A DNA stretch of 25,353 nucleotides from positions 1 through 25,353 of the forward strand of contig JAVWTD010000016.1 of NCBI GenBank assembly GCA_036667875.1, read 5' to 3'. This document shows positions 1-7,579 of the stretch, in pieces (positions within the stretch are counted from its first letter, which is position 1; every line of letters begins with the position of its first letter). This DNA comes from CAJGDV01 sp036667875. GTDB lineage: Bacteria > Bacillota_I > Bacilli_A > RF39 > UBA660. The position numbers and the translations under genes are program-made. Under the pieces are notes generated by a model, which was given only the letters and a program-made list of their open reading frames with translations, had not been told where the DNA came from and did no database searches.

Positions 1-20
1 ATTAAAACTGCTAGTTTCAT
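1..20 (-). CDS. Possible start of an off-window gene (partial)
   Basis: Reading leftward from an ATG at 18-20 gives M-K-L-A-V-L before the window ends. A purine-rich GTAGGGAT lies six to eight bases upstream and two possible -10 boxes lie in front of it. It sits just beyond the rnjB terminator, so it would be a separate transcription unit. Six codons are too few to identify a family. Confidence 0.3.
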
Positions 21-42
21 ATAATCCCTACTTTCTTATATA

Positions 43-71
43 ATTATAAACCTAAATGTAAAATTATACAA
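43..71 (-). promoter_or_regulatory. Possible sigma-A promoter for the left-edge gene
   Basis: On the minus strand, TATAAT (43-48) lies 17 bases downstream of TTGTAT (66-71). The -10 is perfect and the -35 matches TTGACA only in its first three bases. It is placed between the rnjB terminator and the putative ATG at 20. TATAAT is common by chance in DNA this AT-rich. Confidence 0.35.
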
Positions 72-72
72 T

Positions 73-94
73 AAAAAAGAGGTTTACACCTCTT
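73..94 (-). terminator. Rho-independent terminator of rnjB
   Basis: AAGAGGT (77-83) and ACCTCTT (88-94) form a 7-bp stem around a 4-base loop. On the minus strand the hairpin runs into six T residues (73-78). The rnjB stop codon (84-86) lies in the loop. Confidence 0.75.
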
Positions 95-1733
95 GAATTA
101 CAAGTAATACCATTGGTTTACATTCAGTTTCTTGGTAAAGATATTTTCCTACCTTGTCTCTGATGTTCATTTTTATTTTATTGAAATCAACACGATTATC
201 TTTTATATTTTCGTTTATAACTTCTAACGAAATTCTTTCAGCTTCTTTAATCACGTCTATATTATCTTTTACATAAATAAATCCGCGTGTTAATATTTCT
301 GGTCCTGCTAATACTTTTTTATTATCTCTTCCTAATGTTACAGTAACTACTACAATTCCGTTATTGCTTAATGCTTCACGGTCTTTAAGTACTGCTTCAC
401 CTATGTCTCCGATTGTTTTTCCATCAATCATAATGTCATCAACTTTTACAGTTTCACCGTTATCTACTAATTTTCTATCAACAAATGTTGCCACTTGTCC
501 GTTTAGTTTTACTAGAATATTTTCTTCATTCATTCCGTATGAAAGTGCTATGTCTCGATTAGCGATTTGATGTCTAAATTCTCCGATTACTGGGAAGTAA
601 TATTTTGGTTGCATAAGATCAAGCATAAGCATTAAATCTTCGCTTGAAGCATGCATTGATAAATATTTTTTGGTTGGTAATACAACAAGGTTGCATCCCA
701 TTTTTGCTAAATTATCATATACATTTGTTGCTGTTTTTTCCATTCCATCATATACTTGTGATGCAAATACTACTGTATCATCAGAATTTAATTTAATGAA
801 TTTATCAGTTCCTCTTATAATTCTTTTCATGTTAGAGAATGGTTTTTCTCTATCATCCGAAATAACTACTATTACATTTGGATCATTAACGTGATGAATA
901 CTACTCATTTTTGTTTTATCAAATTTTAAGTATCCTTTTGTTAAGCATCTATTAATTGTTGTTTCTAAGGTTTTACCCATTATTATCAGTTTTTTATTTG
1001 TTCCTTCAACTGCTGTAAGTAATTCTTGAATTCTAAATATTTGTGATTCGTAAATGTTAAATAAAATTCTTCCTTCACTTCTACTCAGTGTTTCTTTAAA
1101 TACTTCTAGCATTTTGTGTCTAGGAGATGTAAATCCTGATTTATCAGCATACATTGATTCACTTAATAAGCATAATATTCCTTGTTTTCCAACATACGCT
1201 AATTTACCTATGTCTGTTTTAAAACTAGAAGGCATGCTTGAATCAATTACAAAGTTTCCTGTGTAGAATATAGCACCTTCTGGTGTATATAATACATAGC
1301 CTACTGCTTCTGGTACTGAATGTGTTAGACTAATTGGAAATATAGCATTTACTCCAAAGCTTATATTTTTATGAGGTTTTAATTCAATTAAGTTATCACC
1401 GTATTTAATTCCCTCTGCATCCAATTCATCTTTTATTATATCTAGTGTAAATGATGTACCATATATTTTCATTTTTGGTATTTCTGTTAATATATCACAG
1501 ACAGCACCCATTTGTAAAAAATGACCGTGAGTGATAAATATTCCTTGTATTCTATCTATGTTTTCTTTTAAGTAATCAAAGTTAGGAATTATATAATCTA
1601 CCCCTAACATTTTATCATCCGCATATTTTAATCCAGCATCAAATACAAATATATCTTTGTCGACTTCAACAACATACATGTTCTTGCCAACATCATTTAA
1701 TCCTCCGAGTGCAAATATTTTTATTTTACCCAT
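84..1733 (-). CDS. rnjB: RNase J2-like protein with degenerate metal-binding site
   Basis: Metallo-beta-lactamase/beta-CASP protein of the RNase J family, 549 aa, the usual length. RNase J enzymes degrade and mature RNA in Bacillota. The fold is intact: N-terminal lactamase strands, a beta-CASP insert, the C-terminal segment starting near DGKTIGDIGE, and an end (KPMVLLVIQEV) resembling RNase J2. The catalytic motifs are not intact. HxHxDH is HGHFLQ (69-74), so Asp and the third His are gone; the usual TGD Asp is Asn160; the late HGEYR His is Ile383 (PVIGEFR). His138 and His361 remain. B. subtilis RNase J2 is, from memory, also degenerate at the first and last of these sites, which favours rnjB over rnjA. 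It is probably a weak or inactive partner of an RNase J1 encoded elsewhere. The start has AGGAG upstream. The family is sure; the J2 assignment is less so. Confidence 0.88.
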   Translation of the reverse strand: MGKIKIFALGGLNDVGKNMYVVEVDKDIFVFDAGLKYADDKMLGVDYIIPNFDYLKENIDRIQGIFITHGHFLQMGAVCDILTEIPKMKIYGTSFTLDIIKDELDAEGIKYGDNLIELKPHKNISFGVNAIFPISLTHSVPEAVGYVLYTPEGAIFYTGNFVIDSSMPSSFKTDIGKLAYVGKQGILCLLSESMYADKSGFTSPRHKMLEVFKETLSRSEGRILFNIYESQIFRIQELLTAVEGTNKKLIIMGKTLETTINRCLTKGYLKFDKTKMSSIHHVNDPNVIVVISDDREKPFSNMKRIIRGTDKFIKLNSDDTVVFASQVYDGMEKTATNVYDNLAKMGCNLVVLPTKKYLSMHASSEDLMLMLDLMQPKYYFPVIGEFRHQIANRDIALSYGMNEENILVKLNGQVATFVDRKLVDNGETVKVDDIMIDGKTIGDIGEAVLKDREALSNNGIVVVTVTLGRDNKKVLAGPEILTRGFIYVKDNIDVIKEAERISLEVINENIKDNRVDFNKIKMNIRDKVGKYLYQETECKPMVLLVIQEV

Positions 1734-1770
1734 TTTTTTCTCCTTTCATTTAATTAAAAAAGCCTAAATA

Positions 1771-1799
1771 ATTATAACACAGTATTTATAATAAAGAAA
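1771..1799 (-). promoter_or_regulatory. Possible promoter of rnjB
   Basis: A perfect minus-strand TATAAT occupies 1771-1776, about 40 bases upstream of the rnjB ATG. The -35 region near 1793-1799 is only T-rich (TTTCTT), so the assignment rests on the -10 box and its position. Confidence 0.38.
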
Positions 1800-1811
1800 G
1801 CGTTATTATAA
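1786..1811 (-). terminator. AT-only hairpin at the end of the first LRR gene
   Basis: TTATAATAA (1786-1794) and TTATTATAA (1803-1811) are perfect inverted repeats around an 8-base loop and overlap the stop codon at 1806-1808. The stem has no G-C pair and no long T-run follows, so termination would be weak. It may only mark the 3' end. Confidence 0.3.
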
Positions 1812-3572
1812 AGGTTTTAAAGAACTTGGCCAACCTATTGCTGTCCAGTTCGTATTGAATCTCTTAGGATCTATTCCTAATATTGTAACACTTTTTAATT
1901 CTTTACTATTAAAAAAAGCACTATTCCCTATAGAATTTACATTCTCTGGAATTATTAAAGAATTAATTATATTATTTCGAAATGTTTGTTCTCCTATAAT
2001 TTCAAGTTTTTTTAATTCACCTAAATTAGTAGTTTTTAAAGCTCCATAACCTCTAAATGCTTGATCTGATATTCTTTTAATATTACTATTAAATATAATA
2101 TTATCAAATTGATTAAAATTAAAAGCCCAATAATCAATAAATTCTAAGTTTGGCATTCCTGTTAAATCCAAAGTACCAGATGGACTTTGAACAAATGAAG
2201 AATGAAATGTCATATTACCTATTTTAGTTACTGATGGTAAGTTAGTTAGAGCCATATTTTTAATAATAATATTATTATCTCTAAATGCTGATTCTCCAAT
2301 TTCAGTTAAAATAGGCAAATTATCAATAACAAGCGTGTTTACTACACTTGATCCAAACGAATTGAAACCAAATGTTTTAAATACTGGTAGGTTTCTAATA
2401 ATAACTGAACTAAATGAATTACGCATAAAGGCTTGGTTTTTAATAGTTGTTAGTTTTAAAAAGTTTTCCAAAGTTAAATTTTTAATAACATTGTTTGCAA
2501 AAGATGACTCTCCTATTATTTCTAAATTTGGAATGTTTGCAATGGTCAAAGTATTTATTAAGTTCTTATTAAATGTATTATCTTTAATTTCTTTTATCAG
2601 AGGAAAATTGGAAAGATTAAGAGTTTCTATTTTGTTATTCATAAACGCTTTTGTTCCTATTTCAGTTAAATTAGAAGCACCTTCTAAAATTAAATTAGAA
2701 ATATTATTACCCAAAAAGGCGTTGTCTCCAATTTTACCTAATAATAAGTTTTTACTTAAATTTAAAGATATTATATTATTTAATTCAAATGCACTGTTTC
2801 CAATATATTTTAAACTTGGTAAATTTGAACTATTTAATATAGTTATATTATTGTTAGAAAAAGCCATATCATCTATTTTTTCTATAGTTGAAGGTAAACT
2901 TACTGATACTACTGTGAAATAATGAGTTTTGTCAAATGTATCCATACTAGCAGAGCAGGATAAGTATTTATCTATGTCACTTGTATTCGTTACTTTTACA
3001 GTTGTTTTCCACTCGTTATTTGAGCAATTCATGTATTCATAATTAGCAAATGCTAGTTTTCCTATGTTTTTTACTGCTACTCCATTAATTTGTGAAGGTA
3101 CTGTTGGATTGGAAATATCACAGCCTACTTTATTTTTTAAATATTTTGTAATTGTTCCTGTTTTAGAATCAAATTCAAAACATCTGTTAGGAGTTTCTGG
3201 ACACGTTCCATTTATTATGGTTAAGTCATTTCTTACTCCAACGGCACAAAATTTTCCGTTACTTACATTATCAACAAAGAAATATTCATTGTCGACCAAT
3301 TTTATACTTCCTGTTGTAAATACTTGATTATTTACTAAATCTAATTCACTACTGTTAGCAGCTATTCCAGAGATAGGATAATTTATAAAACTATTATTTG
3401 CATAGTACATTTGAGCACTTCTTACAATTGAATTTACACTTGATTCAAATAATTCTAATTCTTTATCTTTTTGTATCTTTATGATATTGATAGTAACCAC
3501 TAGAGTAATAAAACTTAAAATTATTATTACTCCAAGTAATTCCACCATTGTAAAGGCTTTTTTATTTTTCAT
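1806..3572 (-). CDS. Prepilin-like N-terminus fused to BspA-type leucine-rich repeats (copy 1)
   Basis: 588 aa. Residues 1-30 are a type III prepilin-like signal: a basic start, then A-FTMVELLGVIIIL and a hydrophobic helix, with the conserved Glu at position 5 of the mature form. The residue before the cleavage site is Ala instead of the usual Gly. Residues about 40-165 are a Cys-containing linker (KFC, GTC, RCF, GCD) shared with the neighbouring copy. Residues about 165-575 are irregular LRR_5/BspA repeats, recurring as IG..AF.NN.I..L.L. This predicts a membrane-anchored or pilus-associated surface protein that displays an LRR domain for adhesion; that role is inferred from the architecture. 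AGAGGT lies seven bases before the ATG. The gene is downstream of its paralogue and probably in the same operon. No prepilin peptidase or pilus assembly gene is in the window. Confidence 0.85.
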   Translation of the reverse strand: MKNKKAFTMVELLGVIIILSFITLVVTINIIKIQKDKELELFESSVNSIVRSAQMYYANNSFINYPISGIAANSSELDLVNNQVFTTGSIKLVDNEYFFVDNVSNGKFCAVGVRNDLTIINGTCPETPNRCFEFDSKTGTITKYLKNKVGCDISNPTVPSQINGVAVKNIGKLAFANYEYMNCSNNEWKTTVKVTNTSDIDKYLSCSASMDTFDKTHYFTVVSVSLPSTIEKIDDMAFSNNNITILNSSNLPSLKYIGNSAFELNNIISLNLSKNLLLGKIGDNAFLGNNISNLILEGASNLTEIGTKAFMNNKIETLNLSNFPLIKEIKDNTFNKNLINTLTIANIPNLEIIGESSFANNVIKNLTLENFLKLTTIKNQAFMRNSFSSVIIRNLPVFKTFGFNSFGSSVVNTLVIDNLPILTEIGESAFRDNNIIIKNMALTNLPSVTKIGNMTFHSSFVQSPSGTLDLTGMPNLEFIDYWAFNFNQFDNIIFNSNIKRISDQAFRGYGALKTTNLGELKKLEIIGEQTFRNNIINSLIIPENVNSIGNSAFFNSKELKSVTILGIDPKRFNTNWTAIGWPSSLKPL

Positions 3573-3641
3573 TTATTAGACCTCTTTCATTATTTTTAAT
3601 AAGATGAGACAAATTTTTGAATCAATTTATTTTATATTTAA

Positions 3642-5786
3642 CTACCCCCATCTAATTACACAGCGATTAGCTCCCCAAGGAGACCCTGGAATACTATTTG
3701 CTGGTTTTTTAACATATATGTTTGTATCGTATAATCCTGTAAATGCATCAGGCTCGATAACTGTGATGCTTGAAGGAATTGTAGGATTATTTAGTTGATT
3801 ATTATTATGAAATGCCCTAGTTCTTATAGTTGTTAGTGTTGATGGTAAGCTAATAGAAGTAATGAATGTTCCACCAAACGAACCTGGGCATAATTCAGTA
3901 ACACCAGTAGGTACAGTAACTCCTGCAAGTTTGGCACCTGCATAACTAATAAGTTTTGTGTTATCATTACTACCATTTGGATTTTTTGCATAAATAAACG
4001 CTGTTGCATCTGGAAACTTATTAGAATTTAAAACACCTTCACCAAGAGAAGTTACATTTGATAAATCTAAAGCTGTCAATTTATTATTTTGAAAAACTCT
4101 TTTGCCAATAGTTTTAACACTAGTAGGTAATGAGATATTTGTTAGTTCATTATTTAAAAAAGCCTCATCACCAATTGCATTTAAATTAGAGGGCAAGGTA
4201 ATACTTGTTAGTCTACAATTATAAAAACCATTTTTGCTTATTGTGGTTATGTTATTTGGTAAAGTAACTCCTGCAAGTTTAGCACCTCCATAACTTATTA
4301 TTGTGGAAGTGTCTTCTGTTCCATCAATATTTTTTTTATAGAAAATGGCATTTGCATCGGGCAATTTATTACCATTAAATGCACCACCTCCTAAATCTGT
4401 TATTTTAGCACCATTAAAATTTATAGATTCTATTTTTCCTCCTGCAAAGGCTAACTCACCTATACTGGTTATTGTGCTTGGCAAGGAAAGATTTGTTAAT
4501 AAATTAGACATAAATGCAAGGTTTCCTATTTTTGTTAATTTAGGATTATTTTCTAAAGTAAGTTTATTTAAAACTGATTCTCCATATAATGGAGCAAATG
4601 CGCCTGTTTTTATTTGTTCAAAATTAGGCATATTTTTAATTGTTACATCTGCAAAATCTGTCATTGTATATTCTAAATTACCAACTTCTTTTATTTTTGG
4701 TAGGTTTTCTAAACGTAGTTTTCCTTTATTAGAACTATTCATTCCAAACGGAGATGCAGTCATAGTTCCGTCTGCTAATTCATTAGTAGGATAAGCTATT
4801 TTTGTTCCTATAACTTCTAAATTAGGAAGATTAACAAGATTTACCTCTTTTATTGTATTTTGTGCAAAAGACATTCCACCTATCTCTCTTAGTGAGACTG
4901 CCCCTTCAAAGATAACACTGGTTATTCCCGCTCCAAATAATGCATATATATTTATTTTTTCCAATTTTTTATTGCTACTAAAGTCAATTGCATTTAAAGC
5001 ATTTCCACCAAATGCATCAAATCCAATTTGTTTTAAATTAGTCATATTTGGAAAATTAATTGCTGTTAATTTTTGATAAGCAAATGCTGAAGGATAAATA
5101 TACTCAATTGAACTAGGTAAATTAACAGAGATAATTTGAAAATGCTTTTCTGGTACAATCAAATTTATATCAACTATACAAGAATCATCTATACCTGGAT
5201 TTGGGATATTAAGGGGCTCATTTGTCATTGGATCAGAACATTGTGGTTTTAAATCTTGAGCAATAAATGCAGCAAACCCGATTGCTTTTACTTTAACACC
5301 ATCTATTTCTTCTGGTACTGTCGGATTTTTAATTGCACATCCTACTTTTCCACTTCTAAATTTAGTAATTGTTCCTGTCGTTTTATCAAAGTCAAAGCAT
5401 CTTGCAGGAGTTGCTGGACATGCTCCTATAGAAACACTAAGGTCATTTCTTACTCCGGTAGCACAAAACTTACCATTTGAAATATTCTCTGCATAGAAGT
5501 ACTCTTTACTCATAAGTTTTACTGTCCCTGAAGTAAAGTTTTTATTATTATTTACTTCTAAATCAGTAGAATTTGCAGGTATACCATCTGCTGGGTAATT
5601 TATAAAATTATTATTTGCGTAGTACATTTGAGCACTTCTTAAAAGTGAATTAACACTTTCTTTAAAAACATCTTTTTCAGACTTTTCTTGTATTTTAATA
5701 ATATTTGGAGCAATAACAACTGCTAATACTCCAAGAAGGATAATAACTCCTAATAGTTCAACTAATGTAAAACCTTTTCTCTTCAT
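3642..5786 (-). CDS. Prepilin-like N-terminus fused to BspA-type leucine-rich repeats (copy 2)
   Basis: 714 aa. The N-terminus, KRKG-FTLVELLGVIILLGV, is a textbook prepilin cleavage site (Gly at -1, Phe at +1, Glu at +5) followed by a hydrophobic helix. Residues about 35-180 match copy 1 closely, including the motifs MYYANN.FINYP, NGKFCA.GVRNDL and TGTITK. Residues about 165-700 are LRR_5/BspA repeats (for example LPSTITSIGELAFAGGKIESI). A block of about 116 residues containing ISYGGAKLAGVTLP is duplicated as ISYAGAKLAGVTVP. AAAGGAGA lies ten bases before the ATG, and only 24 bases separate the gene from the upstream lipoprotein, so the three genes are likely one operon. The predicted role is a surface-exposed, LRR-bearing pseudopilin-like adhesin. 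Whether the signal is processed or just anchors the protein cannot be told here. Confidence 0.87.
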   Translation of the reverse strand: MKRKGFTLVELLGVIILLGVLAVVIAPNIIKIQEKSEKDVFKESVNSLLRSAQMYYANNNFINYPADGIPANSTDLEVNNNKNFTSGTVKLMSKEYFYAENISNGKFCATGVRNDLSVSIGACPATPARCFDFDKTTGTITKFRSGKVGCAIKNPTVPEEIDGVKVKAIGFAAFIAQDLKPQCSDPMTNEPLNIPNPGIDDSCIVDINLIVPEKHFQIISVNLPSSIEYIYPSAFAYQKLTAINFPNMTNLKQIGFDAFGGNALNAIDFSSNKKLEKINIYALFGAGITSVIFEGAVSLREIGGMSFAQNTIKEVNLVNLPNLEVIGTKIAYPTNELADGTMTASPFGMNSSNKGKLRLENLPKIKEVGNLEYTMTDFADVTIKNMPNFEQIKTGAFAPLYGESVLNKLTLENNPKLTKIGNLAFMSNLLTNLSLPSTITSIGELAFAGGKIESINFNGAKITDLGGGAFNGNKLPDANAIFYKKNIDGTEDTSTIISYGGAKLAGVTLPNNITTISKNGFYNCRLTSITLPSNLNAIGDEAFLNNELTNISLPTSVKTIGKRVFQNNKLTALDLSNVTSLGEGVLNSNKFPDATAFIYAKNPNGSNDNTKLISYAGAKLAGVTVPTGVTELCPGSFGGTFITSISLPSTLTTIRTRAFHNNNQLNNPTIPSSITVIEPDAFTGLYDTNIYVKKPANSIPGSPWGANRCVIRWG
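3913..4035 (-). repeat. Internal duplication in LRR copy 2, unit B
   Basis: This is the downstream copy (in the reading direction) of a segment repeated 348 bases away inside the same gene. An 18-base identity starts at 3915 here and at 4263 in the partner. The protein shows it as KFPDATAFIYAKNPNGS... ISYAGAKLAGVTVP. The offset equals 116 codons, so the frame is kept. Confidence 0.7.
4261..4383 (-). repeat. Internal duplication in LRR copy 2, unit A
   Basis: Partner of the segment at 3913-4035, encoding KLPDANAIFYKKNIDGT... ISYGGAKLAGVTLP. The similarity at DNA level suggests a fairly recent in-frame duplication that lengthened the repeat domain. The outer limits are approximate. Confidence 0.7.
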
Positions 5787-5810
5787 TTTTAAAATGTCTC
5801 CTTTATTTAA

Positions 5811-6401
5811 CTAAACAACACTCGAGAAATAAAGTTCAATTCTCAATTCTTGTTCTTCTTCTTCATATATATAAATAATTTTGTATAATTCATCTTCTGG
5901 TGTAAAATAAACATAACCAGTTGCATCATTTTTTGACTTATATTTAATATCTGATGCTTTTAAAATAGAATTAAATTCTTTGTTATCAATTACAAAAGGG
6001 ATAAATTCATAAGTTGTTGTTCCAATTAAATCTTTATCTTTTTTTTGTACTTTTTTTAGTTTTGATAACATTTCTGTGTAATTTTTGAAATTTTCAAATT
6101 CTTTTTTGCCGTCATATTTTACTTCTTTATTTATATCTTTATAGTACTCTCCATCTAACTTATAATAACTTGGTTTCATCATGCTTGAGATATCAAATGG
6201 ATCATAGTTATGAAATGTTATTTCATTTTTTGAACGGACCAAAATGTCTCCTGATTTGTTATAAAATTTATCATTGATAGAACCTTTGATTGTAATATTC
6301 ATACGATATTTTTCTTTTAGTTTAATATCTATTTTCTTAACTCCACATCCTGTAAACAATAAACTGAATAAAACTAAAATTGCTAAATACTTTCTTTTCA
6401 T
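5811..6401 (-). CDS. Lipoprotein of unknown function
   Basis: 196 aa with a lipoprotein signal: MKRKYLAILVLFSLLFTGC, Cys19 being the predicted lipidated residue. The mature part is rich in Lys, Glu and aromatic residues with a mixed alpha/beta look (YYKLDGEYYKDINKEVKYDG, then a TGYVYFTPEDELYKI strand pair). That is reminiscent of LppX/LolA-like or substrate-holder lipoproteins, but I do not recognise a family. The start is set by GGGAGGT just upstream. It is the first gene of a probable operon with the two prepilin-LRR proteins and has an extended -10 promoter in front of it. A role in anchoring or maturing those proteins at the outer membrane face is a guess from position only. Confidence 0.8.
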   Translation of the reverse strand: MKRKYLAILVLFSLLFTGCGVKKIDIKLKEKYRMNITIKGSINDKFYNKSGDILVRSKNEITFHNYDPFDISSMMKPSYYKLDGEYYKDINKEVKYDGKKEFENFKNYTEMLSKLKKVQKKDKDLIGTTTYEFIPFVIDNKEFNSILKASDIKYKSKNDATGYVYFTPEDELYKIIYIYEEEEQELRIELYFSSVV

Positions 6402-6421
6402 AAGTACCTCCCTATTATTTA

Positions 6422-6430
6422 ATTATACCA
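6422..6430 (-). promoter_or_regulatory. Extended -10 promoter for the lipoprotein-LRR operon
   Basis: The minus strand reads TGGTATAAT, that is TGn followed by a perfect -10, about 20 bases upstream of the ATG at 6401. The -35 is poor (TTTATT-like), which extended -10 promoters tolerate. It lies directly after a terminator-like hairpin, so the LRR cluster is probably transcribed separately from the acylation cassette. Confidence 0.5.
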
Positions 6431-6431
6431 C

Positions 6432-6457
6432 AAAAAATAACAAAATAAATTGTTATT
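6432..6457 (-). terminator. AT-rich terminator of the DHHW gene
   Basis: AATAACAA (6436-6443) and TTGTTATT (6450-6457) pair over eight bases around a 6-base loop, and the minus strand continues into six T residues (6432-6437). The hairpin covers the stop codon at 6453-6455. The stem has only one G-C pair, so strength is uncertain. Confidence 0.45.
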
Positions 6458-7568
6458 TAATTGATAATATACCAATATCTGAATCAACCGTATTGACATT
6501 GTAAAGAAACAATCCATCTTTAATTTTTTTGTTTTCTTTTATATATGAAGTTAAACTCATTTTATAAAATCTTGGATCAATAATATGAATCTTTTCATAG
6601 TGATTAACTAAAAATGGAATAAATGAATTTGCAAAACTATCTTTTATTACTACTAATTCTTTATTATTATTTATGTTTTTATTTGTAATGACAATTAAAG
6701 GATGATTGTTATCTAAAAAATATGAATATTTATCTTTTTTCTTTAAATACTTTTCTTCATAAAGACTTTCTTTCTTTTTTTTACTGAAAACATAGTCTAC
6801 TAAAATGTTTTCATTATCCATGCTAAATTTATGTATTTTATCGGGTTTTTTAGAGTAATCATTACTTTTAGAATACAATGTACCATAGAACTTATCGGAC
6901 ACTAAATCGACCTTAAAAAAGTTAAATTTAATAGGCTCTATATTATTATGACGAGCATATTCTAAATAAGAAAAATATGCGCCATAACTTGTCCAGTGGT
7001 GGTCTGTTTTATAAAACATTTGATAATCTTTATTACTAAGAGCCTTATATAAAGGAATAGTATCAAATTCAATGTTCTTATATATATAATTTATTGTATC
7101 CATTTGATTATATGTAGGAGCATTAAGGGGAAGTTTATCCTTATTTATAGTAACACTTGTAGGTACAAGCATTAAATTAAAATTTACATACTTTAATTTA
7201 TGACTAAACTCATTTAATTTTTTTATGATTTTATTATTATTAATTGGTTTATCATAATTTTGGATTAAATATCCATCTTTAGAAAAGAATACCCCTTTAG
7301 TATCTCTGTGCATCTCAATTTTATCAACAGTTGTTTTAAGTCCCATGAAAAAATCTCTTAGGGGAAATTGATCTGTTAAAAATTGTTCTAAGTCTTTGAT
7401 ATAATTTCCATTTAAAAGGCTTCTTACAGAAAATTCTGGATATGTTTTCAAATATCTATTTTCATTTGGAGAAAACTTTTCTTTCTTTCCAAACACTAGT
7501 GCAACCAAAAAAGATAAAATAATTAAGAAAATTATAAGAGTTGTTATTTTTTTATATATTTTTTTCAT
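6453..7568 (-). CDS. DHHW family protein, AlgX/DltD-like partner of an MBOAT acyltransferase
   Basis: 371 aa from the ATG at 7568. The longer reading frame opens with GTG at 7577, but that GTG lies inside the AAAGGTGA Shine-Dalgarno site serving the ATG, so the ATG is preferred. A single N-terminal membrane helix (about 8-27) is followed by an extracytoplasmic domain. The ENRYL..YPEFS...L.NGNY...LE.FL.DQFPLRD segment and the DHHW motif (189-192, followed by TSYGAY) are hallmarks of the DHHW family, related to the SGNH-fold AlgJ/AlgX proteins. KDSFANSF near the C-terminus is the expected Ser-containing block. Proteins of this type act with MBOAT transporters in O-acylating extracellular glycans. 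It lies two to twelve bases after the MBOAT gene, so they are co-transcribed. The substrate is unknown. Confidence 0.85.
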   Translation of the reverse strand: MKKIYKKITTLIIFLIILSFLVALVFGKKEKFSPNENRYLKTYPEFSVRSLLNGNYIKDLEQFLTDQFPLRDFFMGLKTTVDKIEMHRDTKGVFFSKDGYLIQNYDKPINNNKIIKKLNEFSHKLKYVNFNLMLVPTSVTINKDKLPLNAPTYNQMDTINYIYKNIEFDTIPLYKALSNKDYQMFYKTDHHWTSYGAYFSYLEYARHNNIEPIKFNFFKVDLVSDKFYGTLYSKSNDYSKKPDKIHKFSMDNENILVDYVFSKKKKESLYEEKYLKKKDKYSYFLDNNHPLIVITNKNINNNKELVVIKDSFANSFIPFLVNHYEKIHIIDPRFYKMSLTSYIKENKKIKDGLFLYNVNTVDSDIGILSIK

Positions 7569-7579
7569 ACACTTCACCT

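Noticed and set aside
2335..2922. 195-codon open frame on the plus strand inside LRR copy 1
   Set aside because: It is antisense to a well-supported gene whose LRR codon periodicity explains the open frame; no Shine-Dalgarno site and no recognisable domain.
4345..4794. 149-codon plus-strand open frame inside LRR copy 2
   Set aside because: Shadow of the repeat-rich minus-strand gene; no start signal and low-complexity content.
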